Source of the DNA: Steroidobacteraceae bacterium
GTDB lineage: Bacteria > Pseudomonadota > Gammaproteobacteria > Steroidobacterales > Steroidobacteraceae
Direction of reading: 5' to 3'
DNA: 64,000 bases
Assembly (NCBI GenBank): GCA_025451845.1
Contig: JANWJS010000021.1
Span: 1-64,000 of the forward strand
The first letter of the stretch is position 1; every line of letters begins with the position of its first letter. Positions 34,407-43,239 of the stretch are shown here, piece after piece. Position numbers and translations under genes: made by a program. Under the pieces are notes generated by a model. That model did not search any database. It was not told the DNA's origin and worked only from the letters and a program-made list of their open reading frames with translations.

Positions 34407-35596
34407 AGTCGCAGGTGGGGAGTCTCGCCTTGCGCGTAGAGGCTCGCAAGCCGCTCGAGCAGCCATCGGGCACTGCGGATGGCATCGCGGCGGCTGCCGC
34501 GGACATAAAGCTTCAAGGTGTCACTGCGCTCGATGAGCATCCGGACGATCTGCTGCACACTATAACGCTCAAGGCCCAGCTCGCGCGACACGGACGCAAT
34601 CAGCAATTTACGATTGGCGCGCAAGAGAGTTGCCGCGCGGGTAGCGGCGCGGCGCGGCGGCGCCGGCGCGAACAACCTGTGCAGATATTCATCGGCCAAG
34701 CCGCGGCGGTAGTAGCGCTGCCGGGCGAGCTTGCGCCGGTAATGCTGGGCCAGCGTGCGGGTATTCGTCTCGATGGGCTCTACGCGGATGCGATTGCGCA
34801 CCGGCGGGCGGCGCCCCCGAACCTGCGCAAGCAGCGCGTCGACGGCGCTCAGCTTTTGGAAGGCCGGCCAGTCAGCGTAGCTCTTGCGCCACCCGGATCG
34901 CGGCTTCAGCCAGACGGCGAACGTTTCTGCGAAGTCCTCCGTCGGGTGTGACTGCGCATACCACTCTCCCAGGTGGTGTACGTAGCGCCGGCTGCCGGGC
35001 CGTGCCTTGTACCGCGCGGGATATTGCAGCGAGGCGGGACCGAAGATCTCGCGCCAGCGTTTGCGGCGACGAAGCCTGTAAGCGTTGTCGAGTGCATGTC
35101 CTGCTTCGTGGCGCAGGATGCGCATGAACCAGCGCGTGTTGCCGCCCTCCGCTTCGCGCATGATGCGGCGCTCGAGGCGCTCCAAACGGGGGTGCGCCAA
35201 ATAGAAAGGGATCGCGAGACCGGGGACGCCATCCGGCGAGAACCACTCTTCGGACAGCCACACGTGCGGGTGGAAGCTGATGCCTCGAGCCTCGAGCTCA
35301 GAATAGAGCCGCTGTACGCGACGCTCGAGCCGCGAGCCCTGAACCCGAAGACCCAGATCGCAGAAGCGCAACGACAGCAGGCTCGCGTCAGGAAGACGAG
35401 TCCATGCCTGTTTTTTGACGGGTTGAAAGTCGCTCCCGGCGCTTTGCGCGGCCCGTCCTGCGCCTCGTCCCTTCGGCGCCGATGCGCGACCAAAATCGCC
35501 TCGGGCGATTTTGTCAGCAGCCGGCCGTCGTAGCCGTTTCGAGCCTGCCGGCAAAGGGCGGCCGGTGCCGGCTTTCTTGATCGCTTTCGGGGCCAC
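34403..35596 (-). CDS. HEAGH zinc metallopeptidase with repeat-derived N-terminus
   Basis: 397 residues. Zinc motif HEAGH (His163, Glu164, His167) in RWFMRILRHEAGHALDNAYRL, with a likely third ligand around HPTEDFAETFAVWL (residues 217-230), and a basic helical C-terminus. Conserved-looking sequence begins near WTRLPDASLLSLRFCDLGL; the 65 residues before it are low-complexity and basic, encoded partly by A-type repeat sequence (GRAAQSAGSDFQP). No ATG or GTG occurs between the GTG at 35596 and the core, so the repeat is probably translated. The start follows the phosphatase-ARH stop by 12 bases. Not recognised as a named family. Confidence 0.82.
   Translation of the reverse strand: MAPKAIKKAGTGRPLPAGSKRLRRPAADKIARGDFGRASAPKGRGAGRAAQSAGSDFQPVKKQAWTRLPDASLLSLRFCDLGLRVQGSRLERRVQRLYSELEARGISFHPHVWLSEEWFSPDGVPGLAIPFYLAHPRLERLERRIMREAEGGNTRWFMRILRHEAGHALDNAYRLRRRKRWREIFGPASLQYPARYKARPGSRRYVHHLGEWYAQSHPTEDFAETFAVWLKPRSGWRKSYADWPAFQKLSAVDALLAQVRGRRPPVRNRIRVEPIETNTRTLAQHYRRKLARQRYYRRGLADEYLHRLFAPAPPRRAATRAATLLRANRKLLIASVSRELGLERYSVQQIVRMLIERSDTLKLYVRGSRRDAIRSARWLLERLASLYAQGETPHLRL
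35409..35520 (-). repeat. A-type repeat fragment inside the metallopeptidase gene
   Basis: TTGAAAGTCGCTCCCGGCGCTTTGCGCGGCCCG matches the 3' module of A1 and A5, followed by the small hairpin CAAAATCGC-CTCGG-GCGATTTTG. Both are in the translated region of the metallopeptidase. Confidence 0.65.
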
Positions 35597-35608
35597 GGGC
35601 CCGCAAGC

Positions 35609-37090
35609 CTAACCCATCTCGAGCAGAGCGTGCTGCAGAAGGCGATCGGCGTAAGTCTCGATGAGATCGCGGTGCGCGAGGCACTGCCGCCAGGGGGCCG
35701 GGATCGCGGCCGCGCCGTAGTGGGCGCCGGCGAGCTGACCACAGGCAGCAGCCGCCACGTCCGAATTGCCCCCGTGATTGGCCGCATGGAGCACGGCGTC
35801 GCGGAAATTGCCGGTCGCCGCGAAGGCTTCGAGTGCGACGGCGAGGGCCTCGGACGCCGCGCCGCTTCTCGGCCGGCGCCTGGCCGCAGTGGCGACCGCA
35901 GCGAGGATCTGCGCCTTCGGCCGTCCTGACAACGCCAGAAAAAGAGCGCGCGCGAGATCGCGGCAGGCGGCGAGGACCGCTGGAGCCTGGCAGGTAGTTC
36001 GCGCCGCCTCGCTGGCGAGCTGGACGGCCTCCTCTTCCGCGGCGAAGAAGAACATCACCACCGGCGCCACCCGCGAGAGCGGCTCGGGGTCGAGCTGGTC
36101 GGGAACGTGCGAGCCGGAGAAGAGCTGGCGCCGCCACTGCGCCACGGCGAGGGCGCGCGCAGTGCTTGCCGTGATGCCGAGACATTGACCGGTCGCCGAA
36201 AGATAGCCTTCGCGCTGCCAGCGCCCGTAGCGCTTCACTTGGTCGCGGGCATCGAAGCCGTCGGTGGCCAGCAGGCTGTCCGCGAGACACAGCGCCATCG
36301 CCGTATCGTCGCTCCAGCCGCCGCGGGGCAGCGCGAACGGGCCCCCGCCGAGCAGATCGCCAACCGCGGTGAAGGTGCCGCGTCGGCGGTACTGGGTCGG
36401 GGCAGCAACGGCATCACCCGTGGCGAGGCCGATCAAGGCGCCCAGGAACCGCTCGCGCAGGCTCCGGGCCGCGGCAAGCGTGGCCGGATCCAACAGCGGG
36501 TCCGGAGCGGGCGCCGCAGGTGCCGTCTTGGGCCCGGAACCTCCGAGGGGTGGCGCGAGGGGGGCGGCGAGCGCGAAGTTCAGCTTGCGCGCCTTCCACA
36601 GGCGCACGTAGCCGGTCTGGGCCTCCGTTTCCGGCACGCTCGGCCAAAGCTTCGAGCGCTCGCTTTGCTGCCAGAGCCGCGACAGCTCATCGAGCGCCTG
36701 CTCACCGGTTAGACCGCGCTCGACGAGCAGGCACCCGACCACCGTCCCCGTGCGGCCGATGCCGGCACGGCAATGCACGTACACGGCCCTGCCGGAGCCC
36801 AGTGCCTCGTGCAGGCAGTCGAGGATCTCCATCATGTGCTCGCGCCTCTCGGGAAGACCGTGGTCACGGATGGGCTTGCGGAGGTACTCGACGTTGAGAG
36901 GAAGCGCCTGATCGTAGGAGTCGATCTCGCTCGGCTGGGTGAGATCGAGAAAGCACTCGATCCCGCAGGCGAGGAGGATGCCGAGGCGTTGGCGGGTGGC
37001 TTCGGCGGTGAGGCCGCAAGGGTGCTCGCCGGCGAGGAGCAGGCCGGGGAGAGCCCAGTAGGTGTTGGGGAGCGGCGGAGCGACTGCCAT
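35609..37090 (-). CDS. Fusion: dual-specificity/tyrosine phosphatase + ADP-ribosylglycohydrolase
   Basis: 493 residues with two catalytic domains in one continuous frame. Residues 1-165 form a cysteine-phosphatase domain with the P-loop HCRAGIGRT (Cys107, Arg113) and a general-acid region near KPIRDHGLPE. After a Pro/Ala-rich linker (residues 170-205), residues about 211-485 form an ADP-ribosylglycohydrolase: GALIGLATGDAVAAPTQY, GGWSDDTAMAL (Asp261, Asp262), and ANHGGNSDVAAAACGQLAGAHYG. ARH enzymes remove ADP-ribose from proteins or small molecules. ATG 37090 is six bases after the ttcA stop. Fusing the two suggests reversal of a double modification, but that is inference. Confidence 0.9.
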   Translation of the reverse strand: MAVAPPLPNTYWALPGLLLAGEHPCGLTAEATRQRLGILLACGIECFLDLTQPSEIDSYDQALPLNVEYLRKPIRDHGLPERREHMMEILDCLHEALGSGRAVYVHCRAGIGRTGTVVGCLLVERGLTGEQALDELSRLWQQSERSKLWPSVPETEAQTGYVRLWKARKLNFALAAPLAPPLGGSGPKTAPAAPAPDPLLDPATLAAARSLRERFLGALIGLATGDAVAAPTQYRRRGTFTAVGDLLGGGPFALPRGGWSDDTAMALCLADSLLATDGFDARDQVKRYGRWQREGYLSATGQCLGITASTARALAVAQWRRQLFSGSHVPDQLDPEPLSRVAPVVMFFFAAEEEAVQLASEAARTTCQAPAVLAACRDLARALFLALSGRPKAQILAAVATAARRRPRSGAASEALAVALEAFAATGNFRDAVLHAANHGGNSDVAAAACGQLAGAHYGAAAIPAPWRQCLAHRDLIETYADRLLQHALLEMG

Positions 37091-37096
37091 TGCCGA

Positions 37097-38035
<939 letters not shown>

Positions 38036-39553
38036 CTACGCGGCCGCCTCGCTGGGCGCCGCTTCAAGATACTTCGCCTCGACGTAGCGGATGAAAGCTG
38101 AGGCGGACACGGGCTTGCCGGTGGCGCCGCGCAGCAGATCCTGCACCGGCAGCAAGGAGCCGAGGCCGTGCACGTGGGTGCGCAGCCAGGCCAGGAGGCC
38201 CGAGAACTCGCCGCGCGCGAGCTGCTCATCCAGCGCCGGTACCTCCTTGCGCAGGCTCTCGTAGAGCTGACCGGCGATGACCGCGCCCAAGGCGTACGAG
38301 GGAAAGTAGCCGAAAGAGCCGACGGCCCAGTGCACGTCCTGGAGGCAGCCTTCGCTGTCGTTTCCCGGCCGGATGCCCAGACGCTCCTCCATTCCAGTGT
38401 TCCAGGCGTCCGGCAGATCTCTTACCGCAAGCGAGCCGCTCAACAGCTCCTTCTCGAGCTCGTAGCGCAGCATGATGTGCAGGGGGTACGTGAGCTCGTC
38501 GGCATCCACTCGAATCAGCCCCCGGCGCACGCGCGTGAGATGAGCGTAGATGTTCTCAACGTCCCATTCCGGTCCGCTGAGGCCGAAATGCTTCACGATG
38601 AGCGGCTGCACGTAGCGCACGAACGGGCGGCTGCGACAGATGATCATCTCCGTGAGCAGGGACTGGCTTTCCTCCAGCGCCATCCCGCGATCGCGGCCGA
38701 CAGGCTGGTCGCGCCAGTCCTGCGGCAGGCCCAGGTCATACATTGCGTGGCCGGTCTCGTGGAGCGCACCGAGGAGCCCCGAGAAGAGGTCATTGGGATC
38801 GAGGCGGGTCGTGACGCGGATGTCACCGGGGACGCCCTCGGTAAAGGGGTGCTCACTGTCATCGAGGCGCCCGCGGTCGAAAGGAAAGCCGATCTGCTTC
38901 ATCACTTCGACGATGAGCGCCCGCTGCTTGCCAGCCGGGAATTTAGCATCGAGCGGCGCGGGCGGGCGGCTCTCCTGAGCGGCGATTGCCTCGCGGATGA
39001 GCGAGGGGAGCCGCCGGGAAAGGCCCTTGAACATCGCGTCGATGTCGGCCGTGGTGATGCCCGGGCTGAACTCATCCACCAGCGCGTCGTAGGGCGCCAG
39101 GTTCAAGGCCTGTCCGAGCAGCGCCGCCTTGTCGCGGACCAGGTGTACGACCTCTTCCAGATGCGGCGCGAACAGCTCGAACTTGCCCTGCTGGCGGGCC
39201 TCGAGCCAGCGAACCTCGGCCCGCGAGGTGGCGCGCGCGAGCCGGGAAATCAGCGATACCGGTGTTGCGATCGCATGGTCACGCTGGCGGCGCATCTCGC
39301 GCAGGTTCGCCACCTGCCAGTCCTGCAGTCCCTGGATATTGGCTTGCGCGCGGTCGAGCAGGCGGGTGATGCGCGGCGCGGTGAGCAGCGCGTGGTACTC
39401 CGTCTCCAGCGCGGCAAGCTGCTCGCCGCGCACATCCGCACTGCCACGCGGCATCATCACGGCAGCGTCCCAACGAAGAACCGACAGAGCCCCCCGAAAG
39501 GCGTGTAGTCGCTTGAACTCCTGCTCTAGCTGTTTGTAAGGCGAGGCCGACAT
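38036..39553 (-). CDS. M32-family metallocarboxypeptidase (Taq carboxypeptidase type)
   Basis: Zinc carboxypeptidase of 505 residues. HEXXH motif in GALHETGHAMYDLGLP, with DPNDLFSGL before it, and the family segments LRWDAAVMMPRGSADVRGEQLAALE, DEFSPGITTADID, ALEESQSLLTEMIICRSRPF and DVHWAVGSFGYFPSYALGAVIAGQLY. ATG 39553 has GGAAGAG just upstream; the longer track start adds 37 residues without family similarity. First gene of the M32-ttcA-phosphatase/ARH-peptidase-ATP-grasp run. Confidence 0.94.
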   Translation of the reverse strand: MSASPYKQLEQEFKRLHAFRGALSVLRWDAAVMMPRGSADVRGEQLAALETEYHALLTAPRITRLLDRAQANIQGLQDWQVANLREMRRQRDHAIATPVSLISRLARATSRAEVRWLEARQQGKFELFAPHLEEVVHLVRDKAALLGQALNLAPYDALVDEFSPGITTADIDAMFKGLSRRLPSLIREAIAAQESRPPAPLDAKFPAGKQRALIVEVMKQIGFPFDRGRLDDSEHPFTEGVPGDIRVTTRLDPNDLFSGLLGALHETGHAMYDLGLPQDWRDQPVGRDRGMALEESQSLLTEMIICRSRPFVRYVQPLIVKHFGLSGPEWDVENIYAHLTRVRRGLIRVDADELTYPLHIMLRYELEKELLSGSLAVRDLPDAWNTGMEERLGIRPGNDSEGCLQDVHWAVGSFGYFPSYALGAVIAGQLYESLRKEVPALDEQLARGEFSGLLAWLRTHVHGLGSLLPVQDLLRGATGKPVSASAFIRYVEAKYLEAAPSEAAA

Positions 39554-39775
39554 GATCTCTTCCCGTCCGTCCGCTCCGCGCCAGGCCAAAGCAGCCCTGA
39601 TGGTGCCCCGAAAGGAGCGCATCGATGCCCGGATGGGGGTGGCCGGGGGCGGGAGGATGGGCATAGTCTACCAGGGAGCGGCGGCGCGGCCGGCCTCCAG
39701 AGGATAGAGACCCTTAAAAATCAATAACTTAAATAGAGCCGCGACGGATTGACACTCCGTACGGGGGGTCAGGCC

Positions 39776-39883
39776 CTAGAAGACCAGGTGCCGCCACTCC
39801 GGCCACCGGGCCACGGCGACACCGATACCGATCGAGACGATGAGCAACAGAGTGAGCGTGAGTCCTATGAGAAAGCGTTGCAT
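39776..39883 (-). CDS. Possible small single-pass membrane protein, 35 residues
   Basis: MQRFLIGLTLTLLLIVSIGIGVAVARWPEWRHLVF: one strong membrane helix and a basic/aromatic tail, starting with ATG and well bounded. There is no obvious ribosome site and it is too small for sequence statistics, so it is tentative. It is divergent from glgA in a 390-bp gap. Confidence 0.35.
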   Translation of the reverse strand: MQRFLIGLTLTLLLIVSIGIGVAVARWPEWRHLVF

Positions 39884-39940
39884 TGTTGGACAGGTAAGGC
39901 TCGCGGACGCGGACGCAATGATAGCCCGCTGGCGGGCCGC

Positions 39941-41395
39941 ATGAGTTTGGCCATCTGTCTGCTCGCCGCAGAGGTGGCGCCGCTGTCCAAGACCGGCGGG
40001 CTCGCAGATGTCGCCGGCGCGCTGGCGAAATACCTGACTGGCGCCGGTCACGATGTCCGGCTCTTCACGCCCCTCTATGCGTCCATAGACCGCGCGAGAT
40101 TCCCGGTGCAGCCCGTCGATGAGCTGCAGCACGTGCCGCTGCAGATCGGCCCGCATCACTATGTCTTCTCGGTCGGTACGACCCGGCTTCCCGGGTCCGA
40201 AGCTCGGGTGTACCTGATCGACTGCCCGGTGCTCTATGGGCGGCCGGTGATCTACACGACCGATCCGGACGAGCACTTGAGGTTCCTGGCCTTCACCCGG
40301 GCGGTCCTGGCTGCCTGTCAGCGCATGGGCTGGCCGCCGCAGATTCTGCATTGCAACGACTGGCACACGGCTTTCGGGCCACTGTTCGTCAAGGCGCTGC
40401 TCGCGGGCGACCCGCTTTTCGCGCGCACGCGCTCGGTACTGACGATCCACAACATCGGCTACCAGGGAATTTTCTCGTCCGCGGCCATCGCGGACCTGGA
40501 GCTCGGTCCCAAGAGCTACCTGCTGCACCAGGACGATCTGCGCACGGGCAAGATCAACCCGCTGCGCCATGGGATTCTGTACGCGGACGCGATCACCACA
40601 GTCAGTCCCACACACGCCAGCGAGATCTGCACGGATCAGTACGGGATGGGCCTGCAGGACTCCTTGCGCATGCGCGGGGAGGCGCTGACGGGAATCCTGA
40701 ATGGCGTGGACTACCAGGTGTGGGATCCGCGCATTGACAGATACCTGCCGCAGCATTACGGCGCGGACACTCTTTCGATCAAGGCGGGACTGAAGAGCGC
40801 GTTCATCGAGCGGCTGGGCCTGAGCTTGCCCGTGACGACACCGCTCGCGGGCATGGTCAGCCGGCTGGCCGCGCAGAAGGGCATCGAGCTGATGTTCGAA
40901 TCGCTGCCGCAGGTGTTGGAATGGCGAGATCTGGGCTTCGTGGCGCTGGGGAGCGGCGAGCCGCAATACGAGCGCTTCCTAGCCGAGCTCGAGCGGCGCT
41001 TCCCCGAAAGAGTGGTGTTTCGGCGGGGTTACGACGATGAGCTGTCGCACTGGATCGAGGCCGCCTGCGACATGTTCCTGATGCCCTCGCTCTACGAGCC
41101 GTGCGGACTCAACCAGATGTACAGCCTGCGATACGGCACCGTGCCGATCGTGCGGCGCACGGGCGGCCTCGCGGACTCGGTGGAGGGGTACGACCCTGAT
41201 TCGCGCGCAGGCACCGGCATCGTATTCAGCGACTTCGATTCGGAGGCGCTCGAATGGGCACTCAACACGGCGCTCGACCTGCACGCGCAACCCGAGGAGT
41301 GGCGGCAGATCGTGCGCAACGGCATGGCGAAAGACTTCTCCTGGGAACGGCAGGGTGAGAAGTACGTCGCGATATATCGGCAACTGGCGGCATGA
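39941..41395 (+). CDS. glgA: Glycogen synthase (ADP-glucose-dependent)
   Basis: GT5 enzyme extending glycogen from ADP-glucose. 484 residues with the ADP-glucose-binding KTGGLADV near the start, HCNDWHTAFGPL, LTIHNIGYQG, and MPSLYEPCGLNQMYSLRYGTVPIVRRTGGLADSV. Start ATG 39941 matches the normal N-terminus MSLAICLLAAEVAPLSKTGGL; the ORF-track extension is non-coding. Separate from glgC/glgP, which lie 5-10 kb away on the opposite strand. Confidence 0.96.
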   Translation: MSLAICLLAAEVAPLSKTGGLADVAGALAKYLTGAGHDVRLFTPLYASIDRARFPVQPVDELQHVPLQIGPHHYVFSVGTTRLPGSEARVYLIDCPVLYGRPVIYTTDPDEHLRFLAFTRAVLAACQRMGWPPQILHCNDWHTAFGPLFVKALLAGDPLFARTRSVLTIHNIGYQGIFSSAAIADLELGPKSYLLHQDDLRTGKINPLRHGILYADAITTVSPTHASEICTDQYGMGLQDSLRMRGEALTGILNGVDYQVWDPRIDRYLPQHYGADTLSIKAGLKSAFIERLGLSLPVTTPLAGMVSRLAAQKGIELMFESLPQVLEWRDLGFVALGSGEPQYERFLAELERRFPERVVFRRGYDDELSHWIEAACDMFLMPSLYEPCGLNQMYSLRYGTVPIVRRTGGLADSVEGYDPDSRAGTGIVFSDFDSEALEWALNTALDLHAQPEEWRQIVRNGMAKDFSWERQGEKYVAIYRQLAA

Positions 41396-41582
41396 GCTGC
41401 TCCGGAGAAATCCCGTTGCCGCAGTGAACTGCGCGGCACTGCGCGACTTCACCGCCATTACTCTGTTGGGACGCACGACCCGCGCGAGTTTGCGCGACGG
41501 GCCGCGGTTCGCAGCCGTGATCGTGAGTTGTCTGCCTCTTGAGACATTGCGCTCGCGCACGAGGTAGCGTTTACTGTCTGCC
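41396..41582. other. Intergenic region between glgA and the riboswitch
   Basis: About 190 bp with no gene. A promoter for the riboswitch transcript is expected; TTGAGACATTGCGCTCGCGCACGAGGTAGCGT near 41541 could hold one, but the match is weak. Confidence 0.4.
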
Positions 41583-41664
41583 AAGCCAAGGGCAAACCCG
41601 CCGTAAGGCGGGGACGCAAAGCCTCCGGTCTGAGTTTTCAGACAGCGGGGCTGCCGGTTCGAAG
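41583..41664 (+). promoter_or_regulatory. Cyclic-di-GMP-I riboswitch (GEMM)
   Basis: The class I aptamer core is present almost letter for letter: AAGGGCAAACC, a P1b-type hairpin CCGCC-GTAA-GGCGG with a GNRA tetraloop, GGGACGCAAAGCCTCCGG, a second stem GTCTGA-GTTT-TCAGAC, and AGCGGGGCTGCCGG closing it. Compared with the V. cholerae Vc2 aptamer all conserved blocks and their order agree. It lies about 120 bases upstream of the ATG of the secreted Ig-like/FN3 gene, same strand, so it most likely controls that gene. Whether it acts on transcription or translation cannot be told; GAGC/GCTC hairpins follow but no clear T-run. Confidence 0.95.
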
Positions 41665-41785
41665 CCGCCATCGAGCGGCGTAGCGCCGTCGCGCGATCCG
41701 AGCGGCTCGACTCGCACTCGAGCTGCATCCGGCGTGTTTGCCGCCCCTGGTGAAATCAATTCGGGTTTCCGTACGGGGTGGTCAC

Positions 41786-42703
41786 ATGTTCCCTGCAAAA
41801 AAAGCTGCAGCGCGCCTGCAGCATGCGGCGCTCTGCGCGCTGGCGTCTGTTTCCCTGCTCTCCTCGGCGCTCGCACGCGCCAATACTCTGCCGACGATCA
41901 GCGGGGCGCCGGCCACCAGCGTCATGGTGCAGCACGCCTACGCCTTTCAGCCGTCCGCCGCCGATTCCGATCACGACAAGCTGACGTTCTCCATCAGGAA
42001 CAAGCCCTGGTGGGCGGCCTTCAGCTATTCCACGGGGCGGCTGTCGGGTACGCCCGAACACACCTCCACTTTCGGCAACATCTCCATTTGCGTGAGCGAC
42101 GGGACGTCTCGCAGGTGCCTGCCGACGTTCGGGCTGAAGGTTTTCGCGCCCAGTGCTTTTCCGGTCATTTCCGGGACGCCGGCCACCGCCGTGACCGCCG
42201 GCAACGCATATTCATTCAAGCCCACGGCCCATGACCCCAACGGCATGCGGATCACCTTCGGAATCTTCGACAAGCCCAACTGGCTCAACTTCAATCACAC
42301 GACCGGCCAGCTGTCCGGCACGCCGACGGCGGCGGACGTAGGCAAGTACGCCCACATCGGCGTCACCGCTTCCAACGGCCTTCACCAGGCGGCTCTGCCC
42401 TCCTTCTCGATCACGGTAAACTCGGGAGGAGCCCAGCTGCCACCGGGCAACGTGACGATCTCCTGGACGCCGCCCACGGAGAACACCAACGGCACCACGC
42501 TGACCAACCTCGCGGGCTACCATCTCTATTACGGGACGAGTCAGTCCAGCCTCAATCAGAAGGTGAACATCACCAACGCCGGGCTGGCGAGCTACGTGGT
42601 GAGCAACCTGACGTCGGGAAAGTGGTACTTCTCGCTCACGGCGGTGAACAGCCAGGGCGTGGAGAGCCCGCGCTCGGCGGTTCTGACCACCGCAGTCGAG
42701 TAG
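41786..42703 (+). CDS. Secreted Ig-like / fibronectin-III protein under c-di-GMP riboswitch control
   Basis: 305 residues from ATG 41786. A signal peptide (LQHAALCALASVSLLSSALARA) leads to two tandem putative-Ig (He_PIG/cadherin-like) domains, each ending in a similar motif (STGRLSGTPEHTSTFGN and TTGQLSGTPTAADVGK), then a fibronectin type III domain (VTISWTPPTENTNGTTLTNLAGYHLYYGTSQSSL...GKWYFSLTAVNSQGVESPRS). No anchor or sorting signal is seen. Such domains are common in extracellular adhesins and matrix proteins, which fits control by c-di-GMP, the biofilm signal. The match to function is inference. Confidence 0.88.
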   Translation: MFPAKKAAARLQHAALCALASVSLLSSALARANTLPTISGAPATSVMVQHAYAFQPSAADSDHDKLTFSIRNKPWWAAFSYSTGRLSGTPEHTSTFGNISICVSDGTSRRCLPTFGLKVFAPSAFPVISGTPATAVTAGNAYSFKPTAHDPNGMRITFGIFDKPNWLNFNHTTGQLSGTPTAADVGKYAHIGVTASNGLHQAALPSFSITVNSGGAQLPPGNVTISWTPPTENTNGTTLTNLAGYHLYYGTSQSSLNQKVNITNAGLASYVVSNLTSGKWYFSLTAVNSQGVESPRSAVLTTAVE

Positions 42704-42774
42704 CCCTTCAATGGAAGAGCATGTGAGGCATTTCGAATGAAATCAACATGCCGCCGCCCAGCCGGTGGCAGCCA

Positions 42775-43239
42775 TCAGCGCAGGGCGAATGTGCCGCTCT
42801 GCTCGAACGGGATCGAGAGCAGCCAGCCGTGGGCGAGTTCCACAGTGCCCTTCATGCGGTAGTCGATGCCCTGGCCGCGGGGCTTGCTGAAGAGGGTGAA
42901 GAGCGCGCCGGCGGCGTTCGCGTTGACATCCATGTTGAATTCAGCCGTGCCGAGCGCCGGAACGACGAAGCTGGCGTCCGACGCGCCGGTGGCGAATGCC
43001 TCGCCACCGAGGTAGACAGTGTAGGAAAGGCCCTTGACGGGGAGGCTGCGGTTATTGGGATTCTCGACGCGCATGCGGACCCGCAGTTGCTGCTGGAGGA
43101 GGTTGGCCCTGAGCACCTCGATGTCGACGATGGAGAGTCTCGGGGTCTGGAGCTTCGGCAGAAATAGCGCGCAACCGGCGAGCGCGACGACAATGAAAAG
43201 AACCGCTACGGAACGCATGGCCCGGATGTTAGCGAACAT
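42775..43239 (-). CDS. LEA type-2 family lipoprotein
   Basis: 154 residues. Lipoprotein signal RSVAVLFIVVALAGC, then one LEA14/WHy-like beta domain (LSIVDIEVLRANLLQQQLRVRMRVENPNNRSLPVKGLSYTVYLGGEAFATG...LGTAEFNMDVNANAAG). ATG 43239 shares a base with the malQ stop (TGATG), so translation is likely coupled; an ATG at 43218 is the alternative. Probably a periplasmic outer-membrane-anchored protein; LEA-2 proteins are linked to desiccation tolerance in plants, unproven for bacteria. Confidence 0.88.
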   Translation of the reverse strand: MFANIRAMRSVAVLFIVVALAGCALFLPKLQTPRLSIVDIEVLRANLLQQQLRVRMRVENPNNRSLPVKGLSYTVYLGGEAFATGASDASFVVPALGTAEFNMDVNANAAGALFTLFSKPRGQGIDYRMKGTVELAHGWLLSIPFEQSGTFALR

